From positions 1-18,247 of the forward strand of contig CAZKDV010000046.1 in NCBI GenBank assembly GCA_964551645.1: 18,247 nucleotides of DNA. The letters run 5' to 3'. This document shows positions 1-8,529 of the stretch, piece by piece (position 1 is the stretch's first letter; each line of letters opens with the position of its first letter). The stretch is from CAZKDV01 sp964551645. Lineage in GTDB: Bacteria > Bacteroidota > Bacteroidia > Bacteroidales > DTU049. Position numbers and translations under genes: made by a program. The notes beneath the pieces are model-generated. The model saw nothing but the letters and a program-made list of their open reading frames with translations. It made no database searches and had not been told where the DNA came from.

Positions 1-464
1 TTGGTGAAAGATTGTACGAAAAAATCACAGAAGTTGTTATTCCTGAATGGCAAGACGCTTTTAACGCCTTAACAAAAGAAGATTGTTACGATTACATTTA
101 CAATTTGACAATTAACCGAACTTTTGATGGATATTTGAGAGAAAAATCTGTCGTAAATGATGGTTTAGCAAAAGCATTTCCCGAAGTTAGATTTGAAGAA
201 AGTCCACCCGAATTAGACCACGCAGGAGATATAGACTATCTTGGATATGTGACAGATGAAAAAGCATTTGGAATTCAAATTAAACCAGTAACAGCTCAAG
301 CAAATTTTGGCAACTATTCCGTTTCTGAAAGAATGAAAGCAAGTTTTGAAAGTTTCAAAGATGACTTTGGTGGAAATGTGTTTATTGTTTTTAGTTTAAG
401 TGGAGAAATTGCAAACAATCAAGTAATTGACCAAATAAAAGCAGAAATAGAACGATTGAAATAA
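1..464 (+). CDS. PD-(D/E)XK endonuclease, probable type II restriction enzyme (MjaI-like), 5' partial
   Basis: The frame is open to the left edge (residues G-E-R-L-Y precede the first possible start, a TTG at 12), so this is the C-terminal part of a longer protein and about 153 residues are visible. The segment INRTFDGYLREK, then GDIDYLGY (Asp codons at 228 and 234), then GIQIKPVT (Lys codon at 282) fits a PD-(D/E)XK nuclease core in which Gln replaces the usual Glu before the catalytic Lys. The INRTFDGY and QIKP blocks resemble my recollection of MjaI-family (CTAG-cutting) restriction enzymes, but I could not run a profile. A partner methyltransferase would be expected to the left, outside the window. 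The gene ends with TAA at 462-464 and no hairpin terminator follows. The nuclease fold is moderately supported; family and recognition site are inference. Confidence 0.6.
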   Translation, partial: GERLYEKITEVVIPEWQDAFNALTKEDCYDYIYNLTINRTFDGYLREKSVVNDGLAKAFPEVRFEESPPELDHAGDIDYLGYVTDEKAFGIQIKPVTAQANFGNYSVSERMKASFESFKDDFGGNVFIVFSLSGEIANNQVIDQIKAEIERLK

Positions 465-632
465 TTCACATAATACATAATTTAACAAAAAACGGCAAAA
501 ATCAACTTCTATTTAAAGTTTTTCATTAACTTGAATTTCATACTTTTGATTAAAGTTTCCAGATAAAATCTACAACTTTATCAATGTACTCAAACATTAA
601 TTCATTGTAATAACTTCAAATTAAACAAGGAG

Positions 633-663
633 TTATATTAAAACAAAAATATGTTTATTTTTG
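633..663 (+). promoter_or_regulatory. Putative Bacteroidota-type promoter for the giant surface protein gene
   Basis: TATTTTTG at 656-663 matches the Bacteroidota -7 consensus TAnnTTTG exactly. A TTA at 633-635 lies 20 bases upstream where TTG (-33) is expected, so the upstream element is imperfect. The start codon at 690 would leave a leader of roughly 20 bases. The rest of the 465-689 spacer is AT-rich, and I see no gene, RNA or strong hairpin in it. AT-rich DNA yields this octamer by chance, so position is the main support. Confidence 0.5.
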
Positions 664-689
664 CATAAAAACTTGAAACAAGTTAATAT

Positions 690-3600
690 ATGAAGTATAT
701 AACAAACTATATCATAACAGCATTATTATTAATTATTAATGGCACTACTTATAGTCAAAAGCAATTTCTAACAAACACCTCAAATAGCCAAACTCTATTT
801 ATTGAAAATAAAGGTCAGATATTAGACCAATATGCCGAACAAAACAATGATGTACTATACTTGCTGCCTGTTTCTCATGGTTTCAATATTCATTTGCGTA
901 ATAATTCTTTTTCTTACGAAACATATTCTAAAATAAATGCAACAGCAAAATCTAAGCAAACAGATTTAGACTCTGAAATTTATACTTTTCATAGAATTGA
1001 CATGAAACTTAAAGGAGCTAATCAATCACCGAAAATTATAAAAACTCAAATTACTGACGAATATTTAAATTTTTATACTCATGCGAGTTCAGACCGCGGA
1101 ATTAATAATGTCTGTCTTTTCAACAAAATAACCTATAAAGACATTTATCCTAACATTGATATTGAATTTATTGCACTTAATAACAACAGCAAGCCATTTA
1201 AATATAATTTCATTATCAAGCCCGGAGGAGATATTTCTCAAATTGTTTTTGAATATCAAGGTGCAAACAAAACAGAATTAATTAATAACGAAATTCATAT
1301 TCATACTAATAACGGCATAATTACGGAACATATACCTTTTTCTTTTTTGCAAGACAATACTGAATTAAATGTAAAATATGTGTCAATAACTACAAACACT
1401 TTTGCATTTATTGTATCAGAATTTGATAAAAGTCAAGAACTTACTATTGACCCAATTCCTGAGCTAAACTGGAGTACATATTTTGGAGGCAAAGGAAACG
1501 ATGGTGCTTTTGGTGTTAGCATAGATTCAAAAGGCAATGTATATGTTGTCGGAGAAACAAGTTCTGCAACATCAATTGCAACAAGTGGGGCTCACCAAAA
1601 CATTATTGGAGGCAATTCGCAATGGGAAGGCTGGAAAGATGCATTTATAGTTAAATTCAATGGATACGGTAAAAGATTATGGGGAACATATTTTGGTGGC
1701 ACTCACATTGATTATGCATCTGGTATTTGTATAGACAATCAGGACAATCTTTTTGTTGTAGGTACTACTCGCTCAACATCTGGGATAGCAAGCAATAACG
1801 GGCAACAAACTACTTTCAATGGCGACAATGATGCTTTTTTAGTTAAGTTTAATCAAAATGGCTCCAGAATTTGGGGAACTTATTTTGGTGGTTCAAATAG
1901 AGATATTGGAAACAGTGTAGCAATAGATAAAAATGGAAACATTTACATCGCAGGAGAAACACAGTCAACTTCTGATATTGCCACAAACAATTCATTCAAA
2001 ACAAAATATTCGGGAAATAGAGATGCTTTTTTAGCAAAATATAATAATTTGGGGATATTGCTATGGTCAACTTATTTTGGAGATACCGGACTTGACAGAG
2101 CTTATGCTGTTACAACAGACAACTCTAATAATATTATCATAGCTGGAATAACGCAATCAATATATGACATTAGCACTGACTTTGTGTATCAAACCGAATT
2201 TGGAGGAGGATTAGGCGATGGTTTTCTAACAAAATTTGATATCGAAGGAAATCTTGTTTGGAGTACATATTATGGAGGAACTTTGGAAGATGAAATTAGA
2301 GATGCTAAAGCCGACAATAACGGAAATATTTACATTACGGGTTGGACAGAATCATCTAATAAGATAGCAACTCCCAATGGATACCAAAAAAACTATTCGG
2401 ATACTATTGATGCTTTTATTGCCAAATTTGATGCAGATGGCAAAATATCTTGGGGAACATATTATGGCGGTAAAAAAAATGATTACGGCATTTCTTTATC
2501 CCTTGAACTTGGAGAATACTTATATGTAGTCGGACAAACTGCATCTCAAGAAAAAATAAGTAGCAAAGACTCATATCAAAACAAGCATGGTGGTGGTATT
2601 TGGGATGTGTTTGTAACTAAATTTTCAGTTGATGGTACGCATATTTGGGGGACATATTATGGCGGAAGCGAAAATGATTTCGGAAAAGCTATTTGTGCAG
2701 ATAAGCATGGAAGTGTTTTTATTGCTGGTGAAACTAAATCTTTAAATGCAATAGCAACATACGGTACACATCAAACAAATCTAAATGGAAATAATCCCGA
2801 ATATCCAGACGCATTTGTAGCTAAATTTTCAGGAACACCAACAAATTATTATTTTATCAATGCTAACATTTGCGAAGGTGAAACATATCAATTTGATTCG
2901 CTAATACTGACTAAAACTGGTGAATACTCCCAAACATATACTACTTCCGAAGGAACTGATTCAGTTGTAATATTAACACTTAATGTAAATCCTCTCCCAA
3001 ATGTTAAATGCCCTAACGATTACACTCTTTGCATCGATTCCCAGCCAATTACTCTTAGCGGAGCAAGCCCAAGCGGAGGAACATATTCGGGCATGGGAGT
3101 TTCTGGCTCAACATTTAATCCACAAATTGCAAATATTGGAAAACATACTTTAAACTACGAATATACTGACAAAAACTCTTGCACAAACAATTGCTCTTTT
3201 GAAATATTCGTTGTAGATAATCCGATAACAGAATGTCCATTAGATAAAGAAATATGTATAGACGATACTCCATTCGTACTAACCGATGCAAGTCCTAAAG
3301 GTGGCACTTATAGTGGTGTAGGAATTTTGAACGGAGTTTTTGATCCAAAAGCAGCAGGAATAGGTACACACACTATTACATATATATATACTGTTGGTAG
3401 CAATTGTTCTTCCACTTGTACTTTTGAAATTACTGTAAACGCATTACCTACTGTGCAATGTCCTTTAGATATTGAAATTTGCATAAATTCCGAACAATTT
3501 TCATTAATTGAAGCAAATCCCCAAGGAGGCACATATTCAGGTAAAGGAGTTAGTTCAAATGTGTTTAACCCACAAATTGCAGGTGTTGGGGTTCACACAA

Positions 3601-6600
3601 TTACATACACATATTCAGATAATAACAATTGTGTTTCAAGTTGCACTTTTACAATCACAGTACATAATTTACCGCAAATTAATTGTCCAAACACAAAAAA
3701 TATCTGCATTAATTCAAATCCTTTCCAGCTTAGTGGTGCATCTCCAAGCGGAGGAATATATTATATTTCAGATACTCCAAAAACAATATTTAATCCAATT
3801 GAATCAGGAATTGGAAATCATCTTATTAATTACTCATATACTAATAAAAACGGATGTTCCAACACTTGTTCATTTGTAATAAATGTACATGACTTACCCG
3901 AATTAAAATGTCCTGACGATATATATGTATGCTTTGATTCTCCAATATTTCAGTTAGAAATTGCAAATCCAAGTGGTGGCTCATATTCGGGACAAGGGAT
4001 TACAAATAACTTTTTCAATCCGTCTGCTGCAGGAGTCGGAACGCATCCAATAACTTATACATATACTGACGAACACAACTGTATATCTTTATGCCAATTC
4101 AATATTACAGTCAATCCAAAACCAGATATAAACTGTCCCCCATTTAAGCAAGTATGTGTAAATTATGAACCATTTGAACTATCAGGTGCAAACCCTAAAG
4201 GTGGAGTTTATAGCGGGAAAGGAGTAGTTGACAACACATTCATTCCACAAAAAGCCGGTATAGGAGCACATACTATAACATACCAATATACTGATAACAA
4301 TTCTTGCAGTAATACTTGCACAACTACAATTATTGTTCACAACTTAACTCAAACTTCTTGTCCTACAACCAAACATGTTTATATTGATACGCCCCCACTC
4401 CAATTGCAGGGTGCTAGCCCAATAGGGGGAATATACTCAGGTAATGGAGTTATCAACTCAGATTTCTATCCTCAAGAAGCAGGTATCGGCAATCATATAA
4501 TTACTTACACCCATACAAATCAAAATAATTGTACAAATACATGTGAGTTCACAATTCAAGTACATGAGCCGATAGAATTAAAATGTCCCGAAAATCTTAA
4601 TATTTGCATAAATGCTCCTATTTTTCAATTGTCATTAGCTACTCCCGAAGGAGGCAATTATTCAGGAAATGGAGTTGCTGACAATCAGTTTATTGCCTCT
4701 ATTGCTGGTGAAGGAACACATAAAATCACTTATACTCATGCAGATTTTGACAACTATTTGTTATACTGTGATTTTTACATAAGCGTTTATCCTCAAGCTA
4801 TTATAAACTGCCCCGAAAACTTGGTTTTACCAATAAACAATGGAATTTACGAATTTCCTAACGGAATTGGAGGAACATATTCAGGGAATGGAATTCAAGA
4901 TAATAAATTTAATCCAGAGATTGCCGGATTTGGATTACACACAATTACATATACCCACAATGACGCATATTGCTCAAATGAATGTCAATTTTCCATACTT
5001 GTTTTTAATCCCGAACTAATCAATTGCTATGAAAACATTGATATTTGCATAAACGATAAAGATTTTGAATTAAAACATGCAACACCTCTTGGAGGTATTT
5101 ATTCGGGAAATGGCATTAACTATAACATATTTTCACCTCAAACAGCCGGAATAGGAACTCACACAATCACTTATACATATAATGATGAGAAAATAAATGG
5201 CGATTGTAGTTTTGATATCAATGTCTATGATATTTCAGAAATTAATTGTCCAGAAAATATAATTATATGCAAAGACAACCCTCCAATTACACTTGTGGAA
5301 TTAACCAAAATTGATGGTATTTATAGTGGAAATGCTATATATAACAATGTATTTTATCCTTCTTTGACTAAACAAGATACTGTAACAGTTCAGCTAAGCA
5401 CCAAAGATAATATATGTTCAAATTCGTGTCAATTTAATATTATAATTAATCCACTACCCGAACTAAAAATAAAAGAAACACCAAAAATTTGCTTCAATTC
5501 TGATATTTTTGAGATAAATGTAGTTTCTCCCGAAGGTGGTATTTATGACGGAAACGGAATTATTGAGAATAAATTTAACCCTAATATTGTCGGAATCGGA
5601 AGTCATAATTTAACATATTCATACACAGATGAAAATAATTGCACAAATTTTTGCAATTTTCAAATACAGGTTAATGCAAATACAGAAATAATATGCCCTC
5701 AAGATATGACTTTATGCTTCAATCAATCCCTAATTGAACTCAACCAAGGTTTTCCCATAGGTGGAATATATTCTGGCATCGGCGTAGAAAATAATTTTCT
5801 CAATCCACAAATTGCAGGAACTGGGAAACATTCAATTACTAATGAAAATGGATGTGAAGACAAATGTATGTTTGCCATAGATGTGCTTGACTTACTTCCA
5901 ATCACTTGTACGTCTGACACTCAAGTCTGCATAAATGCACATCCTTTTATATTGACACACTTAGTTTCAGGAAATGTTGAATTTAGTGGAAAAGGAGTTA
6001 TAAACAATACTTTTTATCCTAATAATGCAGGAGTTGGGAAACATGAAATTACGGCTACAAATATAGATATATGCTCAAATTCATGTACTTTTTATATTGT
6101 TGTCAATCCGCTACCTGAAATTACTTGTCCGAATATATTTCAGATGTGTGCTAATAGTGGCAGTATTGAATTAAATATCTCTGAACCTATCGGAGGTACT
6201 TATTTAGGAAACGGAATTACAAATAACATTTTTAATCCTTCCAATTCTCTTATCGGAACACATTCCATAAGCTATTATTATGTTGATTCTGTAACTACTT
6301 GTAGTAGTGAATGTTACTTTGACATTATTGTAAATTCAGTCGAAAATAATATCTGCCCTGATGATATTAATATTTGCAGCAATGATTTATCATTTGAATT
6401 ACAAGGTGCCTATCCTGCAAATGGTATTTATATCGGAAATGGAGTTGAGAACAATTGGTTTTATCCAGAATTGGCAAACTTTGGCGACAATATAATCAAA
6501 TATGTATTTTCAGATTTTATAACAAATTGTGCTGATACTTGCGTATTTATTATTAATGTTAGTCCGATTGAACAAGCAATTTGTCCCGATGAAATTCATT

Positions 6601-7286
6601 TATGTGAAAATGATTTGCCTTTCTTATTAACCGACGCATATCCTGAAGGTGGTATGTATAGCGGAGCAGGAATTATTGATGCAATTATTTATCCTTCAAA
6701 TATTGGTGTTGGAACTTATCCTATAACTTATACATACACCGACAGTATTACCGCTTGTATTTCTCAATGCAAGTTTGAAGTAATTGTTCACCCCTCACCT
6801 ATTATACACTTAGGAAATGACACTATTTTGTATGACAACCAAAGCATAATCTTAGATGCAGGAAACGACTTTATCAAATATATTTGGAACACAAACGACA
6901 CAACGCAAACTATCACAATTAATGCAAACGACTACAAAACAGGATTATATGAGTTTTATGTTTCAGTTATGAACGAATTTGGCTGCATATCCAGCGACAC
7001 AATAACTATTGAAATGATTATTAATTATGGCATTAGCACTAACGAAGCACAATCAATTACTATTTTCCCTAATCCTAATGATGGTAGAATTACCATAACT
7101 ACCAATTGTCAAACAAATTTCAGATTGAAATTGCAAGATTTGAGAGGCAAGGTATTATATGATAAAACAAAAGAATGTGAACAATCAAACTACTTTGATT
7201 TTAGACATTTAGCCCCCGGTATGTACTTTGTTGAATTGCATTTTGATAATCATAAAATTGTCAGAAAAATTATTGTATCTGATTAG
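690..7286 (+). CDS. Giant T9SS-exported surface protein: SBBP propeller plus 17 Ig-like repeats
   Basis: The protein has 2198 residues. Residues 1-22 are a signal peptide (Lys near the N-terminus, hydrophobic core, cleavage likely near TYSQ). Residues about 37-255 carry FIENKGQ and end near LTIDPIPELNW, the N-terminal domain that commonly precedes SBBP repeats. Residues about 258-715 hold seven repeats with W-(S/G)-T-Y-(F/Y)-G-G, probably one seven-bladed propeller. A short module starting ICEGETYQFDS leads into seventeen Ig-like repeats with four cysteines each (about 771-2037). A last module with DAGNDF and LYEFYVSV follows, then a type A T9SS sorting domain from about 2121 (SITIFPNPNDG, LQDLRGKVLYD, PGMYFVELH). 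It should cross the outer membrane through T9SS and be anchored or released there. Adhesion is a plausible role but not shown. The ATG at 690 is chosen because the signal peptide starts there. Confidence 0.95.
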   Translation: MKYITNYIITALLLIINGTTYSQKQFLTNTSNSQTLFIENKGQILDQYAEQNNDVLYLLPVSHGFNIHLRNNSFSYETYSKINATAKSKQTDLDSEIYTFHRIDMKLKGANQSPKIIKTQITDEYLNFYTHASSDRGINNVCLFNKITYKDIYPNIDIEFIALNNNSKPFKYNFIIKPGGDISQIVFEYQGANKTELINNEIHIHTNNGIITEHIPFSFLQDNTELNVKYVSITTNTFAFIVSEFDKSQELTIDPIPELNWSTYFGGKGNDGAFGVSIDSKGNVYVVGETSSATSIATSGAHQNIIGGNSQWEGWKDAFIVKFNGYGKRLWGTYFGGTHIDYASGICIDNQDNLFVVGTTRSTSGIASNNGQQTTFNGDNDAFLVKFNQNGSRIWGTYFGGSNRDIGNSVAIDKNGNIYIAGETQSTSDIATNNSFKTKYSGNRDAFLAKYNNLGILLWSTYFGDTGLDRAYAVTTDNSNNIIIAGITQSIYDISTDFVYQTEFGGGLGDGFLTKFDIEGNLVWSTYYGGTLEDEIRDAKADNNGNIYITGWTESSNKIATPNGYQKNYSDTIDAFIAKFDADGKISWGTYYGGKKNDYGISLSLELGEYLYVVGQTASQEKISSKDSYQNKHGGGIWDVFVTKFSVDGTHIWGTYYGGSENDFGKAICADKHGSVFIAGETKSLNAIATYGTHQTNLNGNNPEYPDAFVAKFSGTPTNYYFINANICEGETYQFDSLILTKTGEYSQTYTTSEGTDSVVILTLNVNPLPNVKCPNDYTLCIDSQPITLSGASPSGGTYSGMGVSGSTFNPQIANIGKHTLNYEYTDKNSCTNNCSFEIFVVDNPITECPLDKEICIDDTPFVLTDASPKGGTYSGVGILNGVFDPKAAGIGTHTITYIYTVGSNCSSTCTFEITVNALPTVQCPLDIEICINSEQFSLIEANPQGGTYSGKGVSSNVFNPQIAGVGVHTITYTYSDNNNCVSSCTFTITVHNLPQINCPNTKNICINSNPFQLSGASPSGGIYYISDTPKTIFNPIESGIGNHLINYSYTNKNGCSNTCSFVINVHDLPELKCPDDIYVCFDSPIFQLEIANPSGGSYSGQGITNNFFNPSAAGVGTHPITYTYTDEHNCISLCQFNITVNPKPDINCPPFKQVCVNYEPFELSGANPKGGVYSGKGVVDNTFIPQKAGIGAHTITYQYTDNNSCSNTCTTTIIVHNLTQTSCPTTKHVYIDTPPLQLQGASPIGGIYSGNGVINSDFYPQEAGIGNHIITYTHTNQNNCTNTCEFTIQVHEPIELKCPENLNICINAPIFQLSLATPEGGNYSGNGVADNQFIASIAGEGTHKITYTHADFDNYLLYCDFYISVYPQAIINCPENLVLPINNGIYEFPNGIGGTYSGNGIQDNKFNPEIAGFGLHTITYTHNDAYCSNECQFSILVFNPELINCYENIDICINDKDFELKHATPLGGIYSGNGINYNIFSPQTAGIGTHTITYTYNDEKINGDCSFDINVYDISEINCPENIIICKDNPPITLVELTKIDGIYSGNAIYNNVFYPSLTKQDTVTVQLSTKDNICSNSCQFNIIINPLPELKIKETPKICFNSDIFEINVVSPEGGIYDGNGIIENKFNPNIVGIGSHNLTYSYTDENNCTNFCNFQIQVNANTEIICPQDMTLCFNQSLIELNQGFPIGGIYSGIGVENNFLNPQIAGTGKHSITNENGCEDKCMFAIDVLDLLPITCTSDTQVCINAHPFILTHLVSGNVEFSGKGVINNTFYPNNAGVGKHEITATNIDICSNSCTFYIVVNPLPEITCPNIFQMCANSGSIELNISEPIGGTYLGNGITNNIFNPSNSLIGTHSISYYYVDSVTTCSSECYFDIIVNSVENNICPDDINICSNDLSFELQGAYPANGIYIGNGVENNWFYPELANFGDNIIKYVFSDFITNCADTCVFIINVSPIEQAICPDEIHLCENDLPFLLTDAYPEGGMYSGAGIIDAIIYPSNIGVGTYPITYTYTDSITACISQCKFEVIVHPSPIIHLGNDTILYDNQSIILDAGNDFIKYIWNTNDTTQTITINANDYKTGLYEFYVSVMNEFGCISSDTITIEMIINYGISTNEAQSITIFPNPNDGRITITTNCQTNFRLKLQDLRGKVLYDKTKECEQSNYFDFRHLAPGMYFVELHFDNHKIVRKIIVSD
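1461..2836 (+). repeat. Seven SBBP-type beta-propeller repeats
   Basis: The motif W-(S/G)-T-Y-(F/Y)-G-(G/D) recurs with its Trp codon at 1470, 1680, 1872, 2064, 2259, 2451 and 2646. Spacings are 70, 64, 64, 65, 64 and 65 codons. Each unit then has D-x-x-G-N-(I/V)-Y-(I/V)-x-G-x-T-x-S and ends in DAF(L/I)(V/A)KF or a variant. Seven near-equal units suit a single closed seven-bladed propeller. The DNA units are clearly diverged, so this is an old protein repeat and not a recent tandem duplication. Confidence 0.9.
3000..6800 (+). repeat. Seventeen tandem cysteine-rich Ig-like repeats (about 75 residues each)
   Basis: Each unit begins C-P, has a second Cys about seven residues on, then a core like GGTYSGxGV, F(N/Y)P, AGxGTHTITYTYTD, and ends C-x3-C-x-F-x-I-x-V. 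I count seventeen successive units of about 68-76 residues. The GGTYSG and THTITYTYTD blocks are typical of Ig/PKD-like repeats in Bacteroidota surface proteins, and the CP(E/D)(N/D) opening resembles HYR-type repeats. Units 7 and 9 lack the second Cys, 8 and 10 the third, and 12 the first. Unit 13 is shortened after KHSIT. Units 1-10 are closer to consensus than 11-17. Copies differ throughout at DNA level. Confidence 0.9.
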
Positions 7287-7289
7287 ACT

Positions 7290-8447
7290 TTAAATCGGTT
7301 TCACAAATAAATCAACTTCTGCTTTGCCTATTGACTTATCTGACAAGATAATTAATCTTTCTACTACATTCCTCAATTCGCGAATATTTCCTGTCCATGG
7401 CATCTGTTTCAAAACTTCAATAGCATCGTCTTCAAACCTAACTATCGGTTTTCCTTGACTACTAGTTATTTCTTCAATAAAAAAATCAATCAACAAAGGA
7501 ATATCATCAATTCGTTTTCTCAATGGTGGCACATCAATAACGATAACGCTAAGCCTATGGTACAAATCTTCTCTAAAATTACCTTTTGCAATTTCTTCAG
7601 CAAGATTTTTATTTGTAGCAGCTAGTACACGAACATCTACATTAATCTCCTTTTCCCCTCCTACTCTTGTAATTTTATTCTCTTGCAAAGCTCTCAATAC
7701 TTTTGCTTGTGCCGATAAACTCATATCTCCTATTTCGTCTAAAAAAAGTGTACCTCCCGCTGCTTGCTCAAAATCTCCTTTTCTTTGTTTAATTGCAGAA
7801 GTAAATGAGCCTTTCTCGTGTCCAAAAAGCTGACTTTCTATTAATTCTGACGGAATTGCGGCACAATTAACTTCAACAAACAAACTCTTTGCCCGCAAGC
7901 TATTATTGTGTATAGCTCTTGCAACTAATTCTTTTCCAGTACCATTTTCTCCGCATATTAATACTCGGGCATCTGTCGGAGCAACCTTATCTATCAACTT
8001 TCTGACATGCTCTATAGGTTCAGAACTTCCAATCATTTCATACGAATTTTGTAGTTTTTGCTTTAAAACTTTGGTTTCATTATATAATTCGTTTCTGTCC
8101 ACAGCATTTCTGACCGTTACTAATAACCTATTTAAATCAAAAGGTTTTGAAATATAATCAAAAGCACCTTTTTTTATAGATTCCACAGCAATATCAATAG
8201 TTCCATGCCCCGAAATCATAATAACAGGTGTTTCATATTTTTCCAATATTTTCTCCAATAACTCAATACCATCCATTTGTGGCATTTTTATATCGCACAG
8301 AATGACATTGTAAGACTTGTTTTGAAGTAATTCTAAAGCTACATTTCCGTTTTCGGCATCATCAACTTCAAATTTTTCATATTCTAAAATATCTCGCAAT
8401 GAGTTTCTTATGCTCCTTTCGTCATCAATAACTAAAACTGAATACAT
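7290..8447 (-). CDS. NtrC-type response regulator (REC + sigma-54 AAA+), no HTH domain
   Basis: The protein has 385 residues. Residues 1-118 form a receiver domain with acidic pair D8-D9, phospho-acceptor D52 (CDIKMPQMDG), S79 and K101 (SKPFD). The AAA+ ATPase domain starts near 138. It has Walker A GENGTGKE at 166-173, Walker B LFLDE with D237-E238, and FREDLYHRL with candidate arginine-finger residues at 292 and 298. The sigma-54-contacting loop reads GSFTSA (213-218) in place of GAFTGA. The protein ends just after the WTGNIRELRNVVERL segment, so the Fis-type HTH of usual NtrC proteins (about 450 residues) is missing. The stop is a clean TAA and I see no frameshift. It is predicted to activate RNA polymerase-sigma-54 from solution or through a partner. 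The gene lies 82 bases downstream of nqrF on the same strand; its target and kinase are unknown. Confidence 0.93.
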   Translation of the reverse strand: MYSVLVIDDERSIRNSLRDILEYEKFEVDDAENGNVALELLQNKSYNVILCDIKMPQMDGIELLEKILEKYETPVIMISGHGTIDIAVESIKKGAFDYISKPFDLNRLLVTVRNAVDRNELYNETKVLKQKLQNSYEMIGSSEPIEHVRKLIDKVAPTDARVLICGENGTGKELVARAIHNNSLRAKSLFVEVNCAAIPSELIESQLFGHEKGSFTSAIKQRKGDFEQAAGGTLFLDEIGDMSLSAQAKVLRALQENKITRVGGEKEINVDVRVLAATNKNLAEEIAKGNFREDLYHRLSVIVIDVPPLRKRIDDIPLLIDFFIEEITSSQGKPIVRFEDDAIEVLKQMPWTGNIRELRNVVERLIILSDKSIGKAEVDLFVKPI

Positions 8448-8529
8448 GTATTTTTTTAAGCAAATTTACAAGTATTTTATTAATTGTAGTTATATGCTAA
8501 TATTAAGCAAATATGTAATTGAAGATTTT

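Noticed and set aside
3508..3879. 123-codon open frame on the plus strand inside the giant gene
   Set aside because: It is an out-of-frame reading of the repeat region, with low-complexity Gln/Ile/Leu content mirroring the real repeats.
3000..6800. Regularly spaced repeats of about 224 bases that could be taken for a DNA repeat array
   Set aside because: The units stay in one continuous reading frame, are diverged at DNA level and encode a clear Ig-like consensus, so this is a protein repeat and not a CRISPR or satellite array.
8461..8468. TAAATTTG on the minus strand upstream of the response regulator as a promoter -7 box
   Set aside because: The octamer matches TAnnTTTG, but no TTG occurs about 20 bases upstream and the start codon follows within about 15 bases, so support is too weak to list it.
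8485..8520. Possible weak hairpin (ATATGCT versus AGCAAATAT) after nqrF as a terminator
   Set aside because: The arms are imperfect and AT-only in large part, and there is no convincing U-run.
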